Positions 26,901-43,353 of a stretch of 64,000 nucleotides of DNA are shown piece by piece. The position numbers and the translations under genes were made by a program. The stretch spans positions 15,303,853 through 15,367,852 of the forward strand of contig JACDQD010000004.1 in assembly GCA_019843655.1 (NCBI GenBank), read 5' to 3'. Every line of letters begins with the position of its first letter. Position 1 is the stretch's first letter. The stretch comes from Lethocerus indicus. Taxonomy: Eukaryota > Arthropoda > Insecta > Hemiptera > Belostomatidae. The notes below the pieces were generated by a model that saw only the letters and a list, made by a program, of their open reading frames with translations, was not told the origin of the DNA and ran no database searches.

Positions 26901-28639
26901 GGTACATACTTATTACAGCGAGGTGCCCAGGACAATTGTTTTACACAAGTAGAAGATATATTTGACTTGATTTTGGTGAAGAAACTAATATCTTCGATCC
27001 ATTGATGAAGAGTACTTTTGCTAATAGCACCAGTATTTTCAATAATGTCCTTTCCGATTTCGTTATCAGTCATTTCAGATGATGGTATCAAAAAGTGTCT
27101 TCTCATATTTATATTGCATGTTTTAGTGTATGGTGAAGGATTTACTTCCTGTAATGAATATACCTTCAATCATTTCTTATCTACAGAAGGAATAGTGCCG
27201 CAATGGTAATGAGGGAAAATAATGGACAATGCAAAAAATAAAAATATAAAGATAATAAAGTGATAAAATGATTCTAAAAGTGTAGACTTAATTAAAATGA
27301 ATAAACATGTTCATATTTTTTAAGATATTATTTACTATTACATGAATCCATTTTTGGTACTCTTCACATAAACTAAATTTTATATAGCAAAGAAAATATT
27401 AATCATAAAATACCCTGACCTTGAAATTATGAATATTCTTTCCTTTTTCAACAAACTATACCCAACGAAAAATAATATTTTATGTTGTCAATAACTTGAA
27501 TTATAGTGTCTTCCACCATGTAGTGTTTAACAGTTAGAATAGCTTTCTAGGCAGCTAGAGGGTGGCCAGATTGTAGTTGAATGCTGTGCTTTTGTCAGAT
27601 TAATAAATATAATTAATTTACATAGTCTAATATTAACAGTTACACATTAAAAATAAATGATAAAGAAAAAATCATTGTTTTTAATTTGTTCATATCATCC
27701 TAATAGGACACTAACATATATTCAATTTGGAATAATTGAAAGTGATATGAAATATAATCAAATTAGTTAGCATTTATACCACAATACCTCAAATAAATTA
27801 ATTAGTTAAATAACGGATAGTATAAAATTATAATTTAACACAAAAAAAATAAATTTATGAAGATATTTATTTACAATTCTCATGTTATGTCAATCAAATA
27901 TTCTAATAAACCCTTTATTCTATGAATTGGCTTTTTCATTGTGTATAATATGGCAACTTAATTAGAACTCTATTTTAATTATCAGTAAATACAGGTTTTG
28001 TAAAGTATAGCTGAAAAAAATCTGACTGTATTGATAAACTTGGTTATCCACATTTGTTTAATAATTTGGTTATACAACATTTTAGTTGATGCTGAAAATG
28101 TAGTGTTATTCCTGTTACCAACTTAATATTCCCTATTTGCATCATAAACATAACCTCTTTACGTTAACTCTTCTTGACAGGTAGCAAAACGGTTAGGCCT
28201 ATAAATGATCATGGATATCTTCATTGTTTTTGTAAATACTTCAAATTTTATCTAGAAAATATTAAAATATTTCAATTACACCTCCCAGATAAGGACAATA
28301 TAGTTGAATAACAAGTTTACATTTTATTATATCTTTAAATGATTATTACATTCAACAAATATTTATGCAATATATATTAAAATGGCCAAGAGGAATTAAA
28401 ATGATTTTGTGTATAAAAAAAAATATTAGGTTACTTTTGAAATATATTTAAAGTAAAGGTAAGAAATTTAAGTTTTATGAAAACATATGACATTTTTATT
28501 TCTCAGTCAATATGTTAGAAACATAATAATCATATACTTATTAAATAATTTAACAATACACATATATTACTATAAAAAATTATTCACATATATCACAAAA
28601 ATGTTTAAACATAGTTACAGCACTTTACAAGACACCAAC

Positions 28640-28723
<84 letters not shown>

Positions 28724-31348
28724 CATACATATAAAAAAATTCTGGGTGTATATATAGAATATTGAAATAGTATAGATGAAGCAATAATTTTGGTTTGAAT
28801 ATGGAACTGTACTAACATCTATACATTGATATTACATGGCATCAAAATGAAATCGATGGGCTTCTTGCAATTTTTCAAAATGGTCCTCCCTACGTTCTTT
28901 CCAATACAGGACCACAATAATAAGAGAAATAAGAAGACATGTTCCAAGCAGGGCTACAACACTCTGGACTATAAGTTTACTAGGTGTGACAAACAGTTGG
29001 GCTGTCCACCTTGAGGTGGGATTTCCTGGTGGGGCAGGAATAACAACCATCTGAGAGTTAGGTATGATCTGAGTCCAGGACCTATTGTGACCGGCAACAC
29101 CGGCAGTAAGAGTGTCGACAAAGTTAGGAGTTCTACCCAAGCCAAATAAAGTATAAGGTAGATGGAGGCTGCAGTAAGCAGATTGAGCTAGCTGGCTACT
29201 CACTGCTGCTCTTTCCACCCCCTCCTGGGTTGTTGTCTTATATGATATCATTGGGCCAGGTACACTTGTACCATATGTCCTTCTCTTTTTTCCAAGAGGT
29301 GTTGGAACAACTGGATGTTCCTTATTTGTCAGACCAGTCAATACCATCACTTTTATGAAATTAGCATCATAGTCCAAGCTGTTTTTAAAAGCCAAAACGT
29401 TCCTTTTATGTTGGTCTTTGACAAAAATTATATCCAAAACGCCATCCTGAGCAAAATCGTAGAAAACTCCCATAATTGTGTTGTCATTGTAAGGGCTAAG
29501 TGCTGTCCACCTCACTGTAAAAGTTCGTGAAAAACCATCACAATTTACTGTGCACTCTACGTTTTCCAGAAGAAATGTTCTCCTGAGACCAACTCCATTC
29601 TGGAGAGTAGCTAACATGTCTGGGTAACCATCCATGTTGAAATCTCCTCCCCTCAGTGTTATTGCTTCAGTAAACAGCTTGCCCTTTTCTGGAGGGACAA
29701 AACCCCAAGTTGTACCCGCATCATGTAGACTGACTCTTGAATTGTACCATTTATTTGCAGAGTACACATAAATTGAGCTGTTTGTGCAATCCAATGAGAA
29801 ACAAACAGGTACAACGTGGTCTATCTTTCCTTTCAATTCAAGATCCAAAAATAAGGTTTGCCCAACATGTTTAATTTCTACATCTGGGAATTTTATTGGC
29901 CTACTGTAATTAAAACCTGAGCCTTTATCACCCCTCCATATTTCAAAATTTGATTCTGTAGTAACATATAAATCTGTCAAAGAATCACCATCTAAATCTA
30001 AGAAGGCATGAGAATGAGGCAACCTGAGTTCTACAAATTGACGGTTCTCATTTCTCACCATTTTATGTTTAGTAGGTAAAGAGCGAGTAGTGTTAAATAA
30101 CCAAAAACATCTATCACCTGACTCAGAAGTTCCAAAAAGATCTATGATCATATCTTGGTTATAATCTAAAGCCAAAGGTTGTCCTTTAAGCTTGAAATAG
30201 ACTTTGACTTTGTCAGAACAATCTAGATGGTCTAAGCCTCCCCACAATATATGAACAGAATTAATGTCTTGTTCCTTGTTTTCTAAAATAGTGAGCATAA
30301 CATCTAGCAGTCCATCACCATCAAAGTCTCCTGGTACTACACTTGTTATCTCACTATCAAAATTGCACTTCAATTTGGGGTCATGCCGCAACAGTGGTTC
30401 AGAATCACTTCCCAATAAAATTTCTACCGTTTTTTGATTATTTTTTATAATGAACAAGTCTGGATATTCATCTGAATTGAAATCTCCAAAAGCTGCTGGC
30501 AGTCCATCAGTCTGAGACCCAAACACAGAAGGAGTTATATCACTAGCATCTACACATGATCCAGATACCAATAGTAAACAAATTAATGTCCATGTTATTA
30601 AACCATCCCTCAAAATTCTCCGTGTTGTATTGTCTTGATTGCTTTTCCTAACACATCCGCCACACTGCCAACACAAATATGTACTATTAACACTCATATA
30701 ATATACATATATGATATGTAATACATGTTACATATGTATTCTCATGGCTTGCTATACTGGAGTTAATATGATAATTTTTAAAATAAACCAATTTGTCAGT
30801 CAATCAATCATGTTCAGTTATAGAGTTGTGTCATGGACATTGATTATATAATACATTTATTATTAAATAATAAGGGTTTTTGAATAAAATTCAAAACTTG
30901 TCCTGTGACTTAAATAATTATGTTTTAATTTGAAACTAGATAAAATTATTAATATACAACTCCTGCTGGTTTGGAATGTCTCTAAACCAATTTCACTGCC
31001 AACAAAAGTAAGAATGAAAAGTAAAATTCAAATGATACTATCACAAATACATGAGTCTAATTTACAGTAATATACCTCTTTCTTATTAAGCTTTATAATT
31101 CTTAAGAAGATAACAAGAAAATGATTCATCATACTAAGTAAGAATTGCATAATGCATGGGTGCCACTGTAAGGTTTAATAGTAAGTTTGAAATCTACATG
31201 CACATAGATAGATATTACTCATACTGACCCATAAGTAGACACCTTTTTCAGTTGCCATTGCTACCATGTTATCTTCTGACCAGCTCAGTGCAAATGGTAT
31301 ATTGACTAGATAAGAACACTTGGATGTCTGAAAATCTTGGAGTGACAT
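23975..31348 (-). CDS. GTF3C4: General transcription factor 3C polypeptide 4-like (TFIIIC 90 kDa subunit), complete
   Basis: TFIIIC subunit that helps recruit Pol III to tRNA-type promoters. Seen: 11 exons (31348-31229, 27148-26910, 26737-26532, 26378-26175, 25949-25671, 25595-25403, 25291-25145, 25047-24897, 24812-24545, 24275-24141, 24048-23975), all GT-AG, closing to 671 codons (human 822). The N-terminal ~430 residues are beta-propeller-like, with pieces such as WGDITVWNIHP and LLASSLDGRIQVV. The C-terminus carries the zinc-binding domain: C594xxC597, C612/H616, C621, C636xxC639, H644, C653xC655xxC658. Exon 1 joins GVYLW to EVNPSP, a junction that fits the human N-terminus. Intron 1 (27149-31228) is 4.1 kb and hosts the ITFG1 gene. 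AATAAA on the minus strand at 23950-23955 is a candidate poly(A) signal. The family call rests on the zinc domain and N-terminus; the middle is divergent. Confidence 0.85.
27149..28831. other. GTF3C4 intron 1, distal part (3' of ITFG1)
   Basis: 1.7 kb of AT-rich sequence with no gene. TTTATT at 28495-28500 (AATAAA on the minus strand) may be the ITFG1 poly(A) signal. The compound microsatellite at 28640-28721 lies between that signal and the ITFG1 stop, so it would be in the 3' UTR. Confidence 0.6.
28640..28721. repeat. Compound (GT)n(TA)n microsatellite
   Basis: A GT tract passes into about 58 bp of TA, starting about 110 bp past the ITFG1 stop codon and probably within its 3' UTR. Confidence 0.97.
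28832..30697 (-). CDS. ITFG1: T-cell immunomodulatory protein homologue (integrin-alpha FG-GAP repeat protein 1), single exon
   Basis: Single-pass membrane glycoprotein with an FG-GAP/beta-propeller ectodomain. Seen: one uninterrupted frame of 621 codons ending EAHRFHFDAM, the same cytoplasmic end as the human protein. A hydrophobic signal-like segment lies at ~33-48 (ITWTLICLLLVSG). Ca-binding D-x-D/N-x-D loops of FG-GAP repeats occur at D72-D76 (DFNSD) and D124-D128 (DFDGD), with more downstream (DLDGD, DFNMD). A membrane segment lies at ~575-597 near the C-terminus. The N-terminus precedes the signal segment by ~30 residues, which is odd. There is no later Met before the ectodomain, and TTTGTGTTGGCAG just upstream of codon 12 could be a splice acceptor, so the true start may be in an upstream exon. 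The gene lies inside intron 1 of GTF3C4 on the same strand. Confidence 0.93.
   Translation of the reverse strand: MSVNSTYLCWQCGGCVRKSNQDNTTRRILRDGLITWTLICLLLVSGSCVDASDITPSVFGSQTDGLPAAFGDFNSDEYPDLFIIKNNQKTVEILLGSDSEPLLRHDPKLKCNFDSEITSVVPGDFDGDGLLDVMLTILENKEQDINSVHILWGGLDHLDCSDKVKVYFKLKGQPLALDYNQDMIIDLFGTSESGDRCFWLFNTTRSLPTKHKMVRNENRQFVELRLPHSHAFLDLDGDSLTDLYVTTESNFEIWRGDKGSGFNYSRPIKFPDVEIKHVGQTLFLDLELKGKIDHVVPVCFSLDCTNSSIYVYSANKWYNSRVSLHDAGTTWGFVPPEKGKLFTEAITLRGGDFNMDGYPDMLATLQNGVGLRRTFLLENVECTVNCDGFSRTFTVRWTALSPYNDNTIMGVFYDFAQDGVLDIIFVKDQHKRNVLAFKNSLDYDANFIKVMVLTGLTNKEHPVVPTPLGKKRRTYGTSVPGPMISYKTTTQEGVERAAVSSQLAQSAYCSLHLPYTLFGLGRTPNFVDTLTAGVAGHNRSWTQIIPNSQMVVIPAPPGNPTSRWTAQLFVTPSKLIVQSVVALLGTCLLISLIIVVLYWKERREDHFEKLQEAHRFHFDAM
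30698..31228. other. GTF3C4 intron 1, proximal part / ITFG1 upstream region
   Basis: About 530 bp between GTF3C4 exon 1 and the ITFG1 frame. It must contain any private ITFG1 promoter or 5' exon. AT-rich, with no clear motif. Confidence 0.55.
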
Positions 31349-33305
31349 CCTGAAAAAGAATCAGATAATATGTAAAACATGTAATCAATGTGCTTTATTT
31401 TTGAAAATAATGTACAATTATATTAGAACATGGGAAAATTGAACCCACATTGCCAGCACTATCAAGACTCATGTCATTAAGGGCCATTAAATACAGGTAT
31501 GACAAAGAGAAAAATATTGAAAAGAGTTAAATTCGGATCTCAGTAGAGGAGAGTACATGATTCACATAAAAGACCATAGTAATATCATTTATTTGGGTAA
31601 TGATGACATGCCAAAACTGGTCTACCAATTTACCTAAGATACAAATGGTGACAGACATCTTTGACAATACCTCTAACCCTTGTGGATTCCCATATTAATC
31701 TAAATACAGTTTAAAAAGTCCTTTATTGTATTTTTTAAACATTATATACATATATCAGATATGGACCAGCAACTAATGAAAGAGCAATTAATGAAAAAAC
31801 ATACAATCAACTTCCACTTATTGTTTCTATACCTAAAAGAACATTCTAATACAGAATCCAAATTAAAACTTAACACAGTCAAAATAATAAACTACAAAAC
31901 CATATTTTTTAAAAATGTTAATTACTCAAAAATAAATCCATCATTAGAAAATGTATGTCCCCACCTACCTATCGCAGGATTTATATTCAGTTGGTATATT
32001 CAATTACATTTAAACAATGATATGCAACCAAACTTCTTTCACAACTACAAGTTATGAGTCTTCAGTGTAATAGTTCCACGATAAATACGAAGTAAATTTA
32101 CCTAGAACTTTGTATTAAAAGACAATCAAACAATATTCATTCTCCAACTACAATATGTTAGCAACAGTCTTACAAACTTTGATGAATCAAACTTCCCTAT
32201 AATAAAAAAAACTGTCAGACGGCGCATTAAATCTATATTGTTTTTCCAATGGGTATATTGCACACATGAAATAAATTATCACCAATTTAACAATATATTT
32301 TAGTATAATTAATTATTGTTTATTTTTACATCATTCTTAATGATACAAATACCACATTTTTCAGGTAAACATTCTAATGCAGCTATTACTTACAATAGAA
32401 CGAACATTTATTAGAAATTTAATTTTCTCATTAGCTGTTATTCTGGAATGTATGCTCCACACTAACAAATTCTAAACATACAAGTTACGTAACAGAAAAA
32501 TAACGTTTCTAATATTTATTGTTTAACATCAATTTTTGACGGGAAGAAGAAAGTATTAGAAAGAACTCTATATTCTACTATTGAATATAATGTAACATGT
32601 TTTCGAAAATAGAATGGGAATCTCAAAATATCGCTTTTAAATTTACTTATATGAACAATGATATATATTAGCTTAAAACAACATCTGAACTCCTTAAATG
32701 TAACTTCAAACTCTGGCATATAGATAATAAGCATTCTCCAAGTCTGAAACACCAGGAAATAATGTATTGTTTTACACGAGTTATATGCAATCACGGAATG
32801 TTTTCGGTTACATTTCTGTAGTGATAGGTACGTTCCATTAAATTAATTAGTGGCACAATTTTTCTGTGGCAAGATGCGCAGTTCAAGGAAATATAATGAA
32901 GGCGGAGTCGAATAGTTGTCAGAGGCGTGGTTTAATTTCAGGAATGAAGTTAGGATTTGTATATCTTAATGTCTGTCATAAGTAAAGGTAACAATGACGC
33001 ATTTTAGCTGTATTTGAAAGCTCGTAATGTATGAGGATAGGCATAATTCTGCAAATTAGTGGAATTGATCATAAGTTTGATATAAAAACATTGGTTTGCG
33101 TTGATCCATGTTTGTGTCGGGCTAGTTTCAGCACATTCTACGGTAAGCGTCGGGGTAATCGTATGTACGTTTCGGCGTTAGGAACTCGATAAAGTAACTG
33201 GTTTACATTCTTGTTAAGGTGTTTATGAACGAATATTGTACCTTTAATGGTCTTAAACGTTGATTTACGTTAAATTAGAGTGGACGGTGAGAGCGGCTGA
33301 TTAAA
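31349..33305. promoter_or_regulatory. Divergent intergenic region between GTF3C4 and Bap60
   Basis: About 1.96 kb between two oppositely oriented start codons. It holds the GTF3C4 promoter on the left and the Bap60 promoter and 5' UTR on the right. The last ~450 bp (32850-33305) are visibly richer in G+C and CpG than the rest, as expected for a housekeeping promoter/5' UTR. The short frames at 31761-32057 and 32516-32794 show no coding character. Confidence 0.55.
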
Positions 33306-37060
<3,755 letters not shown>

Positions 37061-38363
37061 AAATTAAGTATAAATTTCAATTAATATTTCTTCATTTATA
37101 ATCACAATATGATGACACAACCTGAAAAAAATAGATAGCATGGTTGGTGCATTTAAGTAATATATGTCATCTCTCATTTGTAACCATATTCTAATAATGA
37201 TTTAATTAAATGTAACAATCTTAAAATTAAGAAATACTCTACTTTTGGTTTTTATTCTCCATAAATTTTATTGTACATAATACATTCTTTCATGTGTACA
37301 TAAGTTAAATTTTTTTAAACTAGTCTGACACTTAACTTCCTTGAATTCATATTGAGAATTTGGTTCTCACATTACCTAGTGTGAGTACCACATCATAATT
37401 TTTTTATAAGTCATGAACATTTTTCTTGCATATTTTTTATTATTGGTTATAATTGTTAAAATATGTAGAAATAAAAAGAAATTAAAAGACAGTAAATGCT
37501 TTCCGCTTTTTCTAATGACAGTGAGTTTAACTTTTAAAAATTATAATTTATAAAATGAGTACCCATGGGCAACAGTGGATGAATGGTTATAGCAACTAAC
37601 ATTTATTTGGTCAGTTACAGATTTTATTGCTGCCATTTGCTCTCACTGTCCCTTAGTTAAGTAAATTTATATTAATGTGACAGTGTTACGTTATGCATAA
37701 CTCACCATTCACTAATTCACCATCTTCATGTATCTCATTTTAGTACCTTCAGCCCTAAAATTTCCATAAATAACCTTTAATGGATTGATGGGGAGGAAGG
37801 TGTCTTAAATTCTACATAATGGTATGGGCTCACTATGTGAAATATCACTGGATATTGATGAAAGATAATGATGCTAGTATAAACAATGAAGCATTTTGCT
37901 TCAGTATTTTCTACACATGTTAATTTTCAAGTTTAATCAATTAAAGCATTGATTTTTCAAAGAAAATATGTCATTTGCATTTATCAGAGAAAATAATAAT
38001 AAGTTTTTTGAATTTTTTGACATAATCAAATGAGAATGTTCATTTATGAGCTTTGGAGCATTTATTTCTCTGCATTTCTAAATGGCAATACAAATCTTGG
38101 CTGTGTGCTGAGCATTTGAGTTCACATTTTTAAAATTAATTTTTAAATTATAATAGATGAAATAGATCACAATAGTCATGGAAATTAACAAAAAACTATA
38201 TAATATTTTAGTGTCCTATCACAACTTTTATATGAGTTAAAGTTAATTTAAATATGAGAAATCAATTACATCCTGATAGTTTCTGATACAGATTTTTTAA
38301 TGTTAAATAAGTTTTTAATATTATAAATACATGTTTTTCCATGATGACATACTGCAGAATTAA
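37061..38363. other. Convergent 3' region of Bap60 and the SWEET gene
   Basis: 1.3 kb holding both 3' UTRs: AATAAA for Bap60 at 37470-37475, and TTTATT (minus-strand AATAAA) at 38061-38066 for SWEET. No other gene seen. Confidence 0.6.
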
Positions 38364-41138
38364 TCATGGCTGAGGATAAATGATGAAAAGTATAAGTTGA
38401 AATGCAGACAGTAAACATCCAATTGCATTGGGATACTGAAACAAATATTTAAAGGTTATAAAGTTTTATAGTCCTGTAAACTGGAATTACTGAAATAATT
38501 AATCTACCCTTAGACCTCCCAGATTCCTTCTTATAATTGTACAAACAACTGATAGTTTTTGTTGCAGACTCTAATTATCAAAGATGTTGATTTCACTTTA
38601 ATGTTAAGTTTAAATAACCTTAAAATCTATGACTTAGAAGCAGAGGATCTATAAGTTTTATTTTATCAGTACACAAGCATTGACATTCCAATTGTTATTT
38701 CTTGTCATATTTCTGCAACACCATTATTTATTTTTGATTCGTCTTTAGAGAGAAAGTGAAAATTTCATGTATGAGGGCTGTTCAGTAAGCAAAGACAGGC
38801 AACTGTTATTCTAATATCTAATAAATTTACCTATGTTTTGACATTGTCAAATCATAGACTGCTACATTTAGATATTTATACCATCGTTTTACTTGTTTTG
38901 TTTTTTATGTCAGCAGAAATTAATTCCTTGTCTTGCAGTCTGAGTGATTGTTTGACATTGGTATTATAATTTCTTTGTGAGAACTTTGATTCTGCATAAC
39001 TCCTTTTGGGTAAAACCAAAGTCTTATGAGTCTGAGATTGTACTAAAAGTCAGATGAATAAATATATAAATGCACCAGGAGAATGTATTGAAAAATAGGT
39101 AGTGTTACATTCACTGACTATAATGCAACAATGCAACCATTTGTCGTCTAATGAATTACTCTTGTGTGTAAACGAACATATTCTAATTTTACATAAAAAA
39201 TTTATATTTAACTTACAACAATGAAGCTGTCATGTATAATAATCCCATAGAGTGTCCACTGGCTAGTTACGACTAGTGACATTAAAATTATTGGGAACGG
39301 GAGACATTCTGAAGATTTTGTTTTTATCACATTGGCCTGTCAACACAAATACTGCAACTAATCATTTTGATTTCATTCTTCAAGTTTCTTTCAAATTCTG
39401 TTGAAAAAGAAAAAAGGAAATCATCATCTCGTGAACTATATTTTTGACACAAACGATGATGTGAGTGTATATACAAAATAATGATATATTCAAGATGTTA
39501 CGCAATGTTACATTTTAATAGTTCACACTCATGACATTTGAATCCAGGCTGTAAACTGACAACAAATAATTTCAATTTTAAATTGTTGGGTTAAGTTTGT
39601 TTTTACTGAATGCACAAACTACACATTTCATTGTGCATTAAGCAAATACATCTAAAGAAAACTGGGTATATTTAATAGTTTTATTAATAAAACTGCATCA
39701 TTATAATACTTGTTTCAATAACAAATGCTATTGATATTTGTTTGTCTAATATTTGTTCTGTTGTTAGTATGATGGTAAAATAGATTTACATAAAAACTTT
39801 TAAAAATGACTACAATAAACATTGTGATCCGTGGTTTATTCTACACCTTGTTTAAATTTGTTACTGTAGTATTTATTGAGATTATAAACCGATTGATTTT
39901 TCAATTTCAAACCATAATTAAATAAGCTAGAATTATTTGAACTATTTGGATCTTACCAGCTGTGTGAGTGGTGATGCAAAGAACATAAGGGTGACAAAAC
40001 ATGCAAAAGTGCCCAATCTTGTTTTCGCTAACTCTATATCACTTTCGAACCGCACTCCATATATATGAGCCAATAGTGATATCAGAACAGCTACAATCAA
40101 CTGTTTAACTACAACAGACTGCACAAATATACTGAGATAATTCAAAATAAGGTAGTATCCTAGTGTACAATACAATCATTTACATGTGATTTTTAATATA
40201 TCTTCTTTATCATAATTATTTTTTGCCAGAGATTAGAGAATAAAATAAAGAATACCTTCATTTTAATTCCTTATAATATAAACAAAATTCATCAGATGAA
40301 TCATTTTATTTTTAAATTCATTCCACTATTCTTTCTTATGAAAGACCTCTTTTAAATATTCTGTTTTGCCTGAGTCTCTCTGGTAATCAATGTTAGAAAT
40401 CAGTAATTGAAAGGGAAGAAGAAAATGCAATAAAAACTAAATACTAATATCACATAATCATGAATATTCTAGCCTCTTTACACAAAGACTGCATGCCAAT
40501 GACATTAAATATGTGTGATCTAAATTATAAACTCCTCCTGTACTTTAGACACATATAAATGCTAATAACATTAACCTTTCTACTGGCATAACAGCAATAC
40601 CCAATAGCATAGCTGAACATCAGTAATGCTCCTACCACATTGACAAACACAACAGCTAAATCATCAATAAGGTAGCCATAACCCAACCATAACGTACATC
40701 TGTTAACAAATACACAAAAAATAAATAATTAAGTATAAAATATTCATCAGTAAGAATAAAATTTCATAGAAATAATTGTGGTTTAAAATTGTCATAACAG
40801 AAATTTGTTCCATATTAAAAAAAATAATGAGCAGCAGCCCTTTATTCATTTTATCTTGCGAAAAAATGCTGTTTCAGCCAATGTAACGAAGGTGCATAAT
40901 AATACTTACGACAAAAAACCTGAAACAAAGGGAAAACCTGAAACATCGTTTGAGGACCCTCTTTTTATGAATTTTCGGCACACCAACCTGTAATTACACG
41001 ACAAACAATAAAGGAACGAGTGATAATTGAGGGCAAAATAAACGTAATTTATAAGGCTTACATTCCAGAACAAAATTGAATTATCGTCGATAGTGAAGCA
41101 GACTTTGCTAATAAGTCTTTGACTTGTGTTATATCCAT
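38364..41138 (-). CDS. slv: SWEET sugar transporter (SLC50A1 / slalom-type 'slv' homologue), complete
   Basis: Seven-helix sugar uniporter of Golgi/plasma membrane. Seen: six exons (41138-41062, 40987-40910, 40699-40576, 40118-39957, 39336-39217, 38435-38364), all GT-AG, closing in frame to 210 codons, the usual size for the family. Two MtN3/saliva triple-helix units are recognisable. The first runs from SLSTIIQFCSGM through CRKF.KRGSS and SCTLWLGYG to the VFVNVVGALLM helix. The second runs from RLGTFACFVTLMFFASPL through IKTKSSECLPFP and SQWTLYGIII to the YPNAIGCLLSAFQL helix, with the conserved Pro-Asn. The last two exons are short (120 and 72 nt), and the final one encodes the last membrane helix. 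The symbol follows the Drosophila orthologue by family inference. This is the last gene before the repeat array. Confidence 0.94.
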
Positions 41139-43079
41139 GATGGCAACTGGAGACTCCAAAACACTAATTATTCACATATGTTAGTATTAGTTCCCCTTAA
41201 TAAAGGTTTGTAAACTTCGAGATAATTTTATCAATGATAAATTATTAAGTCCATTATAGCGGCTAAATAACCTTCCCAGGAAACAGCATTTTATAACCAC
41301 AAATGTAGCCCAACATTGTTTATACAATGCTGCCAACACAGTACTAACAACTATAATTAAATAATTTATTAAGTAAACAAATTTATATCTAGGTTGGGAG
41401 GGGTTGATCCCCTGCTATTTGGGTATAGTTAACCTGAACAGTAAATTATACCAACTATTTATATATCTTCTTATATTTGATTATATTTATTTTCCCTTGT
41501 TGCTCTAACTGAAAAAGGAATTTTATCATTTGTGATGCAATAAAGACCGAATTTATATAAAAACAACTGGCCTTACTTACTCATTACTAATTGTTCCCTT
41601 TTTCATTTAGCCAAGAATCTGAAATTTGGCAAAATTCTTCCTTAGGTGATACCAGCAAAATCAGAATACTTGGTATATCAGAACTTTGATTAACCATTCC
41701 TAACCGGTCAAAAAAGGGTAAAACCTCTTACATTTTAATTATAATAATTTTTTCTCCACAATACTCCATGTAATGCTTAGCCATATCAGTACATAAAGGG
41801 CAACTTGCTCATTTATTATAATTTAGTTTATCTAAGAATGAAAGATCTAAGAAAATGCATTACATTAACAGTTATTAATCTCAAATCAATCTTTAATCCA
41901 TATAAATAATTGTTATAAAAGTCATACTAGATTACACATTTTTATCATCTGACAACACACTACAATTATGCTATAAACATATGATTAATACAAGACTTAT
42001 TGAAGTTTGGAATAAAATAACACTATTCTTATTTCCATACTATAAACTTTATATCCTAAGACGGACGATCAGCATAATGGCCTGCATCAACTAGACTGGT
42101 TATTTAATAATATACTGTATTTAATAATATACGAGGCACTGCGTGAGGGTAGAAAGGGTTCACTACTCCGAGGTCACTTACCCGACGCTACGCCAAGTTG
42201 CAGACCCCGGTTCAGAAATGGTTAATTTCCTGTCGATTAACCGCAGGAGTGATAATCACCACCAGTGAACTGGTTGTTTCACCGGAACTTAAAATTGAAA
42301 ATTCTATAAACAAAATTATACGAATATTTTCAGTGTCATTTAATTTAATCATTTAATTTTTCATAGTGTACTAATTATAAAGTATAATTAATTATTCAGT
42401 AAAAAATAATTATTTTTGAGTAAAACACAAAATGTAAAAAATTTGCCTGTTTTAGATGTAATATATTATTCAAGAGACTGTCCACTTGGGGCTAGAAAAG
42501 GTGGTGGTATGCATCTACTATTGGGTTATTATAAATAAGCTTTAATGTAAATTATATTAGTCTTTTCTAATTTTAATATATAAGGTTGGTTTTGCAATTC
42601 TCCAAAATAAGTTTTTTCACCAGGACTACCTTAGTTAAGAATAACTAGGATTTTTGTTACAATTTTTGGTTCAGACATTTGAGTCCGATTGGATGCTCCA
42701 GTAGTCTTATTCTTCGGGTTATGTGGATTGTCGAATAAGTCTCTCGATGTTTAAATGGAGTGTTAAACTTCCTCTACTAGTGGGCTATCAATCTTGCAAT
42801 GCGTTAATTTCTTCATGCTCTAAATTTACACTGTATAGTTTTTTTATTTGATTCCATTACAGTTTATAGAAATATCTAAAAAAGTATAACGTGTTGTACC
42901 TAATTCTAGAAGACATGCTGGCACACATTGTGTCTACATTTCCTATATTTTCAAATTTTTCCACAAAAAGATTTTCTCCAAGATGGGAATAAAATTACAA
43001 TTCAAGAATTCAATTCTTTGTGGTCAAATATACAATAAAATATTAACTTAACTAATATAAATATATCATACATGCAAAA
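41139..43079. other. Gene-free transition between SWEET and the satellite array
   Basis: 1.9 kb of mostly AT-rich sequence containing no coding frame I can support. It includes the GC-richer island at 42126-42296. A short direct repeat (ATTTAATAATATAC twice, at about 42102-42134) directly precedes that island. Confidence 0.6.
42126..42296. other. GC-richer island of unknown nature
   Basis: About 170 bp with far higher G+C and CpG content than its flanks, preceded by a near-perfect direct repeat of ATTTAATAATATAC. It does not resemble a tRNA (no convincing A or B box), an snRNA or rRNA that I know, and has no long open frame. It could be a fragment of a mobile element or structured RNA. Confidence 0.35.
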
Positions 43080-43353
43080 TCCATATTTTCGTCTTATATA
43101 TCTATACCTTCATTTTTGTGAAATCTTGTCTATGGTCATTACCTTAGCAGAACAACTAAACTTATAACTATACAGAGTTCGTGTATACCTATGTAAAGTA
43201 CGATAACTAATAAAACATAATCTGTATATATTGGGTGTGTGCGCACACTACACCACCATGCACCATGCAACATGCAAACAGTACCATGCACCATGCAAAA
43301 AATACCATGCACCATGCCTTGTGTGTGTGTGTGTGGGGGGGTGTAGTAAAAAT

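Noticed and set aside
31761..32794. Frames at 31761-32057 (+) and 32516-32794 (-) as extra genes between GTF3C4 and Bap60
   Set aside because: AT-driven amino acid composition (K, N, I, F, Y), no splice context and no recognised domain.
42126..42296. GC island as a tRNA or tRNA-derived SINE
   Set aside because: No A box, the nearest B-box-like string (GGTTCAGAA) breaks the consensus, and no cloverleaf can be drawn.
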